This document shows, one piece after another, positions 1 through 7,727 of a DNA stretch of 43,540 bases. Positions within the stretch are counted from its first letter, which is position 1; each line of letters begins with the position of its first letter. Origin of the DNA: an uncultured Faecalibacterium sp. (GTDB lineage: Bacteria; Bacillota; Clostridia; Oscillospirales; Ruminococcaceae); NCBI GenBank assembly GCA_934561115.1, contig CAKTFS010000017.1:1-43540 (forward strand), written 5' to 3'. Below the pieces are notes generated by a model that saw nothing but the letters and a program-made list of their open reading frames with translations, had not been told where the DNA came from and did not search any database. Both the position numbers and the translations under genes were made by a program.

Positions 1-178
1 GGCAGAAACAGGGAGGAGTTGTTGGGGCAGCGTTCTGATTTTTCAAAGCCCTGACAAGGGGCTGTAGAAAAATCAGCAAACGCAACCCGTTGCTTTGATT
101 AGTGCGCGGTTCCCAACGCGTAGGAATGTCTACCAAGAAAGATGCCGCCAGACCATTTGGTCTGGGGATTTTTTGTGG
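1..178 (+). ncRNA. Structured RNA-like unit, copy 1 (5' end cut by window edge)
   Basis: Positions 1-178 repeat at 264-441 with only a few differences. The unit holds a long hairpin whose outer arms are CTGATTTTTC and GAAAAATCAG, then a smaller hairpin around GCAACCCGTTGC. It ends in a terminator-like hairpin CCAGACC-ATTT-GGTCTGG (148-165) followed by GGATTTTTT. No convincing reading frame explains the conservation, since short frames here lack ribosome binding sites. The class is not one I recognise for certain; 6S RNA and the raiA motif are the Rfam families to test first. The strand is inferred from the T-run after the last hairpin. Confidence 0.5.
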
Positions 179-261
179 TGGGCGGTACAGGACGAGAACA
201 GCACGTGCCGAGCGCAGCGAAGGCAATCAAAGCCCCAGTGCAACGACGACGACCGCTGCCA

Positions 262-435
262 GCGGCAGAAACAGGGAGGAGTTGTTGGGGCAGCGTTCTG
301 ATTTTTCAAAGCCCTGACAAGGGGCTGTGGAAAAATCAGCAAACGCAACCCGTTGCTTTGCTTAGCCCGCGGTTCCCAATGGCTAGGAATGTCTACCAAG
401 AAAGATGCCGCCAGACCATTCGGTCTGGTTTTTTT
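262..435 (+). ncRNA. Structured RNA-like unit, copy 2
   Basis: Second copy of the unit, 263 bp after the first. A closing helix can form between GCGGCA (262-267) and TGCCGC (406-411). Inside lie a 10-bp helix (298-307 with 330-339) capped by AGCCC/GGGCT, a hairpin at about 341-360, and a third small arm around 364-386. A textbook terminator follows: CCAGACC (411-417), ATTC, GGTCTGG (422-428), then seven T. The spacer 179-261 shows no good sigma-A promoter, so this copy may be made by read-through from copy 1. A multibranched, terminator-ended transcript of about 170 nt suggests a small RNA, not a protein. The family is unassigned. Confidence 0.5.
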
Positions 436-464
436 GTTGTGACAGGACAAGAATGTAAATGAGC

Positions 465-504
465 AAAGGCAGGATACCATCGCCACGATGATACCCTGCC
501 TTTT
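465..504. terminator. Bidirectional terminator hairpin
   Basis: Arms 465-482 and 486-503 form an 18-bp helix with two mismatches and a CCA loop. The left edge is AAA and the right edge is TTTT, so it can stop transcription from either side. It separates the structured RNA pair from the marR promoter. Confidence 0.75.
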
Positions 505-588
505 GTGTTTATACAAATAGACAGCACAGAACCACAGAGAGGACAGACGACCAAAAATGCAATGTCCGCAAATATTTTTTAAAAAGGC

Positions 589-616
589 TTGACATTCCCG
601 GGCAGTCCTATATAAT
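589..616 (+). promoter_or_regulatory. sigma-A promoter of the marR-MATE operon
   Basis: A consensus -35 TTGACA (589-594) and consensus -10 TATAAT (611-616) are separated by 16 bp. The -10 is overlapped by the inverted repeat described in the next entry. Confidence 0.85.
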
Positions 617-642
617 TATCAACGTTAATTACCTTTGATAAT
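615..642. promoter_or_regulatory. Probable MarR operator
   Basis: A perfect inverted repeat, ATTATCAA (615-622) and TTGATAAT (635-642), has a 12-bp spacer. It overlaps the last bases of the -10 box and covers the start of transcription. Binding by the downstream MarR protein would block RNA polymerase, the usual autoregulation of marR-efflux operons. The assignment to this MarR is inferred from position. Confidence 0.7.
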
Positions 643-663
643 CGTTTGGAGGGAAATTTCATT

Positions 664-1119
664 ATGACCATCGAACTGATCAAGCAGCTGCTGGATGCCT
701 GCTATCTGGCAAAGCGGGCACGGGAGATGCTGCCTGCCCTGCCGGAGGGTGTGACATCCTCCTATATCCAGTGTCTGGATGTTATTCAGAAATTGCAGTC
801 CCTCGGCATCCAGCCGAAGATCTCCGATCTCAGCGATGCGCTGAACCTGCCCCGCCCCGGTGTGACCCGCACCGTAAAAGAGATGGAGTACAAAGGGTAT
901 CTGAGGAAACAGATATCCGCTGAAGATGGCCGCGTGACCTATCTGTTCCTCACCGAGAGCGGGCAGGCACTTTCTCAGAAGTACAATACGGACTACTTCT
1001 CACAGCTGCTCCCGTATCTGGACAACATTTCCGAGGAGGACGCAGCGTGCACCATCCAAACGCTGGAAAAATTTTATGCGATCATGTGCGAAAGGAAAGA
1101 TTCTCTTGAAAAACGATAA
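664..1119 (+). CDS. MarR-family transcriptional regulator
   Basis: A 151-residue protein with the size and layout of MarR repressors: N-terminal dimerisation helix, winged helix-turn-helix in the middle (ISDLSDALNLPRPGVTRTVK, then the wing EYKGYLRKQISAEDGRVTYL), C-terminal dimerisation helices. ATG 664 is chosen because GGAGGG (648-653) sits 10 nt before it; a TTG further upstream would place the ribosome binding site inside the gene. It overlaps the following MATE transporter, so the two are translated from one transcript. It probably represses its own operon through the inverted repeat at 615-642, with relief by a small ligand that the transporter exports. The ligand cannot be read from sequence. 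Confidence 0.88.
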   Translation: MTIELIKQLLDACYLAKRAREMLPALPEGVTSSYIQCLDVIQKLQSLGIQPKISDLSDALNLPRPGVTRTVKEMEYKGYLRKQISAEDGRVTYLFLTESGQALSQKYNTDYFSQLLPYLDNISEEDAACTIQTLEKFYAIMCERKDSLEKR

Positions 1120-2503
1120 GACCGATTTTACCCAAGGCAGCATTTTGCCAAAGCTCGCCTTTTTCATGCTGCCCATTCTGGGTGCGCTGGTGCTGCAGGC
1201 CGCTTACGGCGCAGTAGACCTTCTGGTGGTGGGGCGCTTTGGCTCCACTTCAGGCTTGTCTGCGGTTTCCACCGGCAGTCAGGTGCTCAACCTCGTCACC
1301 TTTGTTGTCACCCAGCTTGCCATGGGCGTCACAGTGCTCATTGCCCGCTATCTGGGCGAAAAACGACCGCAGTATATCGGGCAGGTCATTGGCGGGGCAG
1401 CCATTGTGTTCACCCTTCTGGCAGCTGCACTGTTCGTGGTGCTGGTGTTTTTTGCCCGGCCTATTTCCAGCCTGATGCAGGCTCCTGCCGAAGCCTTAGA
1501 CCTGACCGCCAGCTATGTGCGCATCTGCGGCGGCGGCATCTTTTTTATTGTGGCCTATAATATGCTCTCGGCTCTTTTCCGTGGTCTGGGCGACAGCCGC
1601 TCTCCACTGATCTTTGTGCTGGTGGCCTGCATCGTGAATGTTATTGGCGATCTGGTACTGGTGGCTGGTTTTCATCTGGATGCTGCCGGTGCTGCCATTG
1701 CTACGGTAGCGGCACAGGCTGTCAGTGTAGTCTGCGCAGTCGTGATGTTGCTGAAGAAGGAGCTGCCCTTCAAGCTCCATCGCTCTGATTTCAAGCTGAA
1801 CCCACAGTGCAAAAAATTTCTGGGCATCGGTCTGCCGCTGGCTTTGCAGGAGTTTTTGACCCAGCTTTCCTTTCTGGCACTCTGCGCCTTCGTCAACCGG
1901 TTGGGGCTGGAAGCATCTTCCGGCTACGGTGTGGCGTGCAAGATCGTTAATTTTGCCATGCTGATCCCCAGTTCTCTGATGCAGTCCATGGCATCCTTTG
2001 TGTCGCAGAACGTGGGTGCCGGCAATAAAAAACGCGCCGAGCAGTCCATGTTCACCGGCATCGGCATCGGTCTGGTATTCGGCTGCACCGTATTTGCACT
2101 GGTGTGGTGCAAGGGTGATGTTCTCTCCGGTCTCTTTACGGCAGATGCCGCTGTCATTGCCAACAGCTACGCCTACCTCAAGGGCTTTGCACCCGAAACC
2201 ATCGCCACTGCCATCCTGTTCAGCATGATCGGTTACTTCAATGGCAACGACAAGACGCTCTGGGTCATGGCACAGGGACTTGTGCAGACTTTGCTGGTAC
2301 GTCTCCCCATGGCGTATATTATGAGCATCCAGCCCAATGCCAGCCTGACGATGATCGGTCTGTCTGCCCCCACCTCCACCGCAGTGGGCATCTTACTAAA
2401 CGTCTGTTTCTTTTTCTGGCTCAAACGGCACGAAAAGCAGGGTCTGGGACTCCGCACGCCCCAACAAGAGCACTTCGGAAACTCACAAGAGTTTGAGAAG
2501 TGA
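1106..2503 (+). CDS. MATE-family multidrug/cation efflux transporter
   Basis: An integral membrane protein of about 465 residues with the twelve hydrophobic segments of MATE (MOP superfamily) antiporters, which expel drugs or cationic metabolites using a Na+ or H+ gradient. The N-terminal half begins GSILPKLAFFMLPILGALVL and includes the family-typical VDLLVVGRFGS segment. The second half restarts at FLGIGLPLALQEFLTQLSFL, matching the internal two-fold repeat. The proposed start is TTG 1106, ten nt after AAAGGA (1090-1095) and overlapping marR by 14 bp. ATG 1076 in the same frame is possible but lacks a good ribosome binding site. Co-transcription with a MarR repressor points to drug- or bile-type induction. 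Confidence 0.88.
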   Translation: MKNDKTDFTQGSILPKLAFFMLPILGALVLQAAYGAVDLLVVGRFGSTSGLSAVSTGSQVLNLVTFVVTQLAMGVTVLIARYLGEKRPQYIGQVIGGAAIVFTLLAAALFVVLVFFARPISSLMQAPAEALDLTASYVRICGGGIFFIVAYNMLSALFRGLGDSRSPLIFVLVACIVNVIGDLVLVAGFHLDAAGAAIATVAAQAVSVVCAVVMLLKKELPFKLHRSDFKLNPQCKKFLGIGLPLALQEFLTQLSFLALCAFVNRLGLEASSGYGVACKIVNFAMLIPSSLMQSMASFVSQNVGAGNKKRAEQSMFTGIGIGLVFGCTVFALVWCKGDVLSGLFTADAAVIANSYAYLKGFAPETIATAILFSMIGYFNGNDKTLWVMAQGLVQTLLVRLPMAYIMSIQPNASLTMIGLSAPTSTAVGILLNVCFFFWLKRHEKQGLGLRTPQQEHFGNSQEFEK

Positions 2504-2697
2504 AGTTTCCCTCACGCCTTTGGGCGCTGCGGGCATTCCGCTTTACCGGCCACCCCGTGCTCTCCATTGACCCGGAACGGCTGGAGCGGCTGGACGGCAT
2601 CCTGCAATTCCAGCTGGATAAAATACTGGCATATTTTTTAGTTATTCTCTGCGGCGATGCACCTAAAATTCAGCATCATCACCGCATTTGTCTGCAC

Positions 2698-3051
2698 TCA
2701 ATAGACGACAGCATCCGTTGCCGTAAAGCCTTCCAGCGTGTTCTCCCGCACCTGAATGCAGATGTAAGTGATCCCGCTGTCGGCTGCGGCGGCAAACTGG
2801 CGCTTGGCAGCCGGGGCGATCTTCAGCCAGTCACCGGCGGTAAGGGCAACAGCCGTGCCATCGATCACAGCGGTGCCTTTTCCCTCAAGGATTCCATAAA
2901 TTTCCTCGTTGTGCTGATGAGAATGCACGAACGGCACCCCTGCACCGGCAGGCAGTCGGTTGATGCTCACCTCTGCACCGGTCAGCGCCAGCTTGTCGTG
3001 CAGCTCTGCGCGGTTTTCGTTTCCAACATTGATCTTTGTATAGTTTGCCAT
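2698..3051 (-). CDS. Small single-domain cupin protein
   Basis: A 117-residue protein that is essentially one cupin beta-barrel. The metal-binding motif 1 is visible as HSHQHNEEIYGILEGKG, with His, His and Glu ligands spaced as in the family, and a weaker motif 2 follows near the C-terminal end. Such proteins bind a divalent metal and may act as small dioxygenases, isomerases or sensors; the substrate cannot be assigned. A GGAGG lies 8 nt before the ATG. The gene is divergent from an HxlR regulator, and its promoter carries one of two matching operator-like repeats, so that regulator probably controls it. Confidence 0.8.
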   Translation of the reverse strand: MANYTKINVGNENRAELHDKLALTGAEVSINRLPAGAGVPFVHSHQHNEEIYGILEGKGTAVIDGTAVALTAGDWLKIAPAAKRQFAAAADSGITYICIQVRENTLEGFTATDAVVY

Positions 3052-3096
3052 GGTCGTAACCCTCCAATTTGTTTTGCAAGTTTCCTTGCTGTTTGT

Positions 3097-3125
3097 AGTT
3101 TACACGGACGCAACTGTGCAGACAA
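3097..3125 (-). promoter_or_regulatory. Promoter of the cupin gene
   Basis: On the minus strand, TTGTCT (3120-3125) and TAAACT (3097-3102) are separated by 17 bp. The -35 lies inside repeat site 1 (3113-3125). Confidence 0.6.
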
Positions 3126-3155
3126 GTACGCACCTTTTTATAACTGTACATACAA
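3113..3155. promoter_or_regulatory. Paired direct-repeat operator, probably for HxlR
   Basis: ACTGTGCAGACAA (3113-3125) and ACTGTACATACAA (3143-3155) match at 11 of 13 bases. They lie exactly 30 bp apart, about three helical turns. Site 1 covers the -35 of the cupin promoter and site 2 covers the -35 of the hxlR promoter. This predicts joint control of both genes by one dimeric regulator, most simply the adjacent HxlR protein. Confidence 0.55.
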
Positions 3156-3173
3156 AACAGAATGTGCTATTCT
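3145..3173 (+). promoter_or_regulatory. Promoter of the hxlR gene
   Basis: TGTACA (3145-3150) and TATTCT (3168-3173) are separated by 17 bp and lead to the ATG at 3195. Both boxes are weak, as expected for a regulated promoter. Confidence 0.45.
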
Positions 3174-3194
3174 TATAAAGAGAGGTGATATCCG

Positions 3195-3521
3195 ATGAAA
3201 ACAAAGGAAGAGCTTCCGGCTTGTCCGGTTGCCACCGCTGTGGCGCTGATCGGCGGAAAATGGAAACTACTGATCCTGCGCAACCTGCGGGTAAGACCAT
3301 GGCGTTTCAATGAGTTGCAGCGGGATCTTGAGGGCATTTCGCAGAAAGTTCTGACCGACAGCCTACGTCAACTGATGGAGGACGGTCTTGTTTACCGTCA
3401 CGACTATCAGGAACTGCCGCCCCGGGTCGAATATGGGCTGACGGCGCTGGGCAGGGAACTGCTGCCGGTGATGGATGCCCTTGCAGACTTTGGCAACTAC
3501 TATAAATCCGTTGTACAGTAA
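3195..3521 (+). CDS. HxlR-family winged-helix transcriptional regulator
   Basis: A 108-residue protein matching the HxlR/YodB family: N-terminal Cys in PACPVATAVALIGGKWKLLI, the RFNELQRDLEGISQKVLTDS recognition region, and the wing EDGLVYRHDYQELPPRVEYG. Members often sense quinones, aldehydes or thiol stress through a conserved Cys near the N-terminus, and one is present here (about residue 10). The ribosome binding site AGAGGTGAT lies just before the ATG. It is divergent from the cupin gene and probably binds the two direct repeats between them. The inducer is unknown. Confidence 0.85.
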   Translation: MKTKEELPACPVATAVALIGGKWKLLILRNLRVRPWRFNELQRDLEGISQKVLTDSLRQLMEDGLVYRHDYQELPPRVEYGLTALGRELLPVMDALADFGNYYKSVVQ

Positions 3522-3570
3522 GCGCAGCCTTCCGCAAAGCGCGGTTCTGCTGCGCAGGCTATGGTCACAT

Positions 3571-3610
3571 ACACAGGAAGGGTCCGGCAACTGCCGGACC
3601 CTTCCTGTGT
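3571..3610. terminator. Strong hairpin between convergent hxlR and glpK
   Basis: A perfect 19-bp helix runs from ACACAGGAAGG to CCTTCCTGTGT with a very small loop. It lies between genes that converge. No long T-run follows on either strand, so it may act as a pause or RNA-stability element more than a classical terminator. Confidence 0.6.
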
Positions 3611-3631
3611 GCTTATAGTATCGTTTCCGCC

Positions 3632-5152
<1,521 letters not shown>

Positions 5153-5245
5153 TCAAGCTGGGCGCAAAACAAAAAAGAGCGCACCAAACAAAGCCATCTG
5201 CTCTGTCTGTCGCTCTCCTGCTCTGCGCAAACATATTCTGTGCTT

Positions 5246-5274
5246 ATTGTACACGTTCTGCAAGCAAAATACAA
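5246..5274 (-). promoter_or_regulatory. Promoter of glpK
   Basis: On the minus strand, TTGTAT (5269-5274) and TACAAT (5246-5251) are separated by 17 bp, about 110 nt before the glpK ATG. The rest of the 328-bp gap between glpK and the response regulator (5135-5462) shows no gene and no convincing rightward promoter. Confidence 0.65.
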
Positions 5275-5462
5275 GCTCCCGTGTAATTTTTGGAGGTTCT
5301 GCACAAGGCCGTTGCCCTGCCGTTGAACACTCTGCCGAAAGGGTACGCGGTGCCGCCGCCGGGGTGTAAAAAGCTTGCAAATTTTTGAAAAAGACGTGAC
5401 GAAACGGCACGGATGTGGTATCGTTAAGGGGTAGATTTTTGTTCGGAAAGGATTTCTTTGCT

Positions 5463-6197
5463 ATGACCCGGATCGCTTTCTGTGATGACGATGCCGCCCT
5501 GCTGCATCAGATGCAGGATTTTCTGGAGCAGTACCGCACCCTGCGTGGGGTGCAGCTGGAACTGGCCCCCTATACAAAGCCCATGGAGCTTCTGGCAGAT
5601 ATTGAGGCCGGGGTGCGCTTTGATGTGCTGTTTTTGGATGTGCTCATGCCCGGCATCAACGGCATCAATGCCGCCCGGGAGATCCGCCGGTACGACACGG
5701 CGGTGCAGATCATCTTTGTCACTTCCTCTTCAGAATTTGCCGTACAGTCCTATGTGGTAGGCGCATACTACTACCAGCTCAAGCCCATCTGGAAGGACAG
5801 CTTTTTCCGCCTTACCGACGCCGTGCTGGCCGAGTGCCGCAAGCACACCCAGCACAGCCTGATCCTGCGCTGCAAAAGCGGCGTGACCCGCATCACACTG
5901 GACAGTCTGGAATACTGCGAGGTGCAGGGGCGCACGCTGGTATTTCATCTGCTGGACGGAACCGTCATCGAGAGCAGCGGCAGCATGGACGAGCTGGCCC
6001 GGCAGCTGGCAGATTACCCGGGCTTTCTGCGCCCGCACCGCTCTTATCTGGTAAACATGGAGTATATCCATAACATCACCGCCAAAAGCATCACCATGGA
6101 AAGCCTTGCCGAGGTGCCGCTGCCCCACGGGCGCTTTACCGCCGTGCGGGACCAGTATCTGGAGTACGCCTTTGCGGGAAAGAAGGTCGTCCTGTGA
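5463..6197 (+). CDS. LytTR-family response regulator (AgrA/LytR type)
   Basis: A 244-residue two-domain response regulator. The receiver domain (about 1-125) shows the acidic pair in AFCDDDAA, the phosphoacceptor Asp near residue 59 in LFLDVLMPG, and a conserved Lys in YQLKPIW. The C-terminal LytTR DNA-binding domain (about 140-240) contains FLRPHRSYLVNMEYI, typical of the family. ATG 5463 is preferred because GGAAAGGA lies 9-16 nt upstream; the frame opens earlier but without a ribosome binding site. It overlaps the kinase gene by 4 bp, so the two form a two-component system. No signal-peptide gene like agrD is visible nearby. Confidence 0.92.
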   Translation: MTRIAFCDDDAALLHQMQDFLEQYRTLRGVQLELAPYTKPMELLADIEAGVRFDVLFLDVLMPGINGINAAREIRRYDTAVQIIFVTSSSEFAVQSYVVGAYYYQLKPIWKDSFFRLTDAVLAECRKHTQHSLILRCKSGVTRITLDSLEYCEVQGRTLVFHLLDGTVIESSGSMDELARQLADYPGFLRPHRSYLVNMEYIHNITAKSITMESLAEVPLPHGRFTAVRDQYLEYAFAGKKVVL

Positions 6198-7474
6198 CCG
6201 CCCCGGGGGCACTGCTGGAGCTGCTGGACGGCGCAGCGGTGGGCGTCTTCGGTATTCTGCTCAGTGCGGCGTTCTGTCCCATCCGCTGGACGGACAAAAA
6301 GCGCTGGGCGCTGGCGGGCTGTACCGCCGGGCTGCTGGCACTGCAGGGGGCGTTCTACTTTGGTGCCAGCCCCACGGCTGCCCAGTACCTTTACCCCCTC
6401 ATCACCCACCTGCCGCTGTATCTCGTGCTGGTGCTGTTCAGCGGACAGAAGGTCTGGCCGCTGGTGGCGGTGCTCACGGCCTACCTGTGCTGTCAGGTGC
6501 GGCGCTGGGCGGCGCTGGCGGTGGCGCTGTTCTTTCCGCAGCATCCGCTGGTGCAGCCGGTGGCGGAGCTGCTGTTCACCCTGCCGCTGCTGCTGTTGTT
6601 CATCCGGTTCCTTGCACCCTCCATGCGGCAGCTTTCCCGCTACCCGGCCTCCGTGCAGTGCCAGTTCGGCGTCGTGCCGCTGGTGGGCTATCTCTTTGAT
6701 TACATCACCCGTGTCTACACCAGCCTTTTGTCCGGTGCAAACCCGGCGGCGGTAGAGTTCATGTTCTTTGTGTGCTGCGCAGCCTTTTTGTGCTCCATTT
6801 TGCGTGCCTCCCGGGTGGAGCGGCAGCGCATCCAGATGGAGCAGTTACAGACCAGCCTGAATTTACAGGTCACACAGGCCATGCGCGAGATCGAAGCGCT
6901 GCGCCTATCCCAGCAGCGCGCCAGCACCTACCGCCACGACCTGCGCCACCACATGCAGTTTCTGGCGGGCTGCATCGAGAACGGCCGCACCGAGCAGGCG
7001 CTGGGCTACATCCGCAGCGTGTGCAGCGAGATCGAAGCCGGCAAGGTGACCGCCTACTGCGAGAACGAGGCGGCAAACCTCATCTTTTCCGCCTTTGCAG
7101 ACCGCGCCGCCAAGGCCGGGGTACAGTTCACGGTGCAGGCGGGCATCTCGCAGGCGCTGCCGGTCTCGGAGAGCGATCTGTGCGTGCTGCTTTCCAATGC
7201 GCTGGAAAACGCCCTGCACGCTGCCGTGCGCTGCCGCGAAGCAGGACAGCAGGCCTTTATCGAGACCTCCGGGCACGAAAAAGGCCACAAGCTGTTTTTG
7301 CAGATCACCAACAGCTGTCTGCCGGACGTGCAGTTCCGGGAGGGCATCCCGGTCACCGACCGCACCGGCCACGGGCTTGGGGTGCGCAGCATCTGCGCCA
7401 TCTCAGAGCGGTACGGCGGCCTGACCAGCTTTGCCGCCAAGGACGGGCGGTTCACTTTGAGAGTGATGTTATAA
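6194..7474 (+). CDS. GHKL-type membrane sensor histidine kinase (AgrC/NatK-like)
   Basis: A 426-residue protein with six or seven hydrophobic segments in the first 200 residues, then a coiled linker and a kinase core. The phosphorylated His is probably in YRHDLRHHMQFL, near residue 248. The ATP-binding domain shows the N box LLSNALENALHAA and the G box GHGLGVRSI, without a separate canonical HisKA domain, as in AgrC-type HPK10 kinases. The start is GTG 6194 inside the stop of the response regulator gene (GTGA overlap). Partner: the LytTR regulator just upstream. The signal is unknown; peptide sensing is typical of the family. Confidence 0.9.
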   Translation: MTAPGALLELLDGAAVGVFGILLSAAFCPIRWTDKKRWALAGCTAGLLALQGAFYFGASPTAAQYLYPLITHLPLYLVLVLFSGQKVWPLVAVLTAYLCCQVRRWAALAVALFFPQHPLVQPVAELLFTLPLLLLFIRFLAPSMRQLSRYPASVQCQFGVVPLVGYLFDYITRVYTSLLSGANPAAVEFMFFVCCAAFLCSILRASRVERQRIQMEQLQTSLNLQVTQAMREIEALRLSQQRASTYRHDLRHHMQFLAGCIENGRTEQALGYIRSVCSEIEAGKVTAYCENEAANLIFSAFADRAAKAGVQFTVQAGISQALPVSESDLCVLLSNALENALHAAVRCREAGQQAFIETSGHEKGHKLFLQITNSCLPDVQFREGIPVTDRTGHGLGVRSICAISERYGGLTSFAAKDGRFTLRVML

Positions 7475-7499
7475 AAAGCCGTTACACAAGGTCAGCAGC

Positions 7500-7634
7500 C
7501 TCGCCCTCTCAGGCGCTAACGCGCCAGCTCTCCCAAAGGGAGAGCCTTTGGCAAAAAGATACACTTTGCGTGGACTGCCAAGGGCTCCCACTTTGGGGGA
7601 GCTGGCATCGCGCAGCGATGACTGAGAGGGCGAG
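7500..7634. mobile_element. Palindromic MITE-like repeat element, 135 bp
   Basis: The ends are a perfect 13-bp inverted repeat, CTCGCCCTCTCAG (7500-7512) and CTGAGAGGGCGAG (7622-7634). Inside, the arms remain imperfectly inverted to about 7552 and from about 7577, each with its own small hairpin (CTCTCCCAAAGGGAGAG on the left, GCTCCCACTTTGGGGGAGC on the right). There is no coding capacity and no clear target duplication. I believe related palindromes are frequent in Faecalibacterium-like genomes, but that is from memory. Confidence 0.6.
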
Positions 7635-7645
7635 CCCGCTAAAAA

Positions 7646-7712
7646 AGAGCATCTGCAATAAAACCCGCTGATTTTCTGAAATTCAGAAGCGATGGTTGCA
7701 GATGCTCTCTTA
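7646..7712. terminator. Bidirectional terminator between kinase and gltD-like gene
   Basis: Arms AGAGCATCTGCAA (7646-7658) and TTGCAGATGCTCT (7696-7708) pair perfectly over 13 bp around an inner hairpin. Six A precede the left arm, giving a U-run on the minus strand. T-rich sequence follows the right arm. It therefore serves both converging genes. Confidence 0.75.
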
Positions 7713-7727
7713 TTTTATATTATATTT

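Noticed and set aside
1..441. Direct repeat considered as CRISPR or integron array
   Set aside because: Only two units of about 178 bp with an 85-bp spacer and internal terminators. No short regular repeat-spacer pattern exists anywhere in the window.
95..516. Short open frames across the tandem repeats at the left edge
   Set aside because: They cross terminator hairpins, lack ribosome binding sites, and the copies are conserved in helices rather than in reading frame.
2504..2697. Possible gene fragment between the MATE and cupin genes (a frame continuing from the MATE stop)
   Set aside because: About 45 residues read plausibly (LSIDPERLERLDGI), but I recognise no family and the frame then continues antisense through the cupin gene. 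It could be a degraded remnant, but the evidence is too thin to annotate.
5391..5425. Promoter directly before the response regulator (TTGAAA at 5385 with TATCGT at 5419)
   Set aside because: The spacing of 28 bp is too long for sigma-A, and no better pair could be found.
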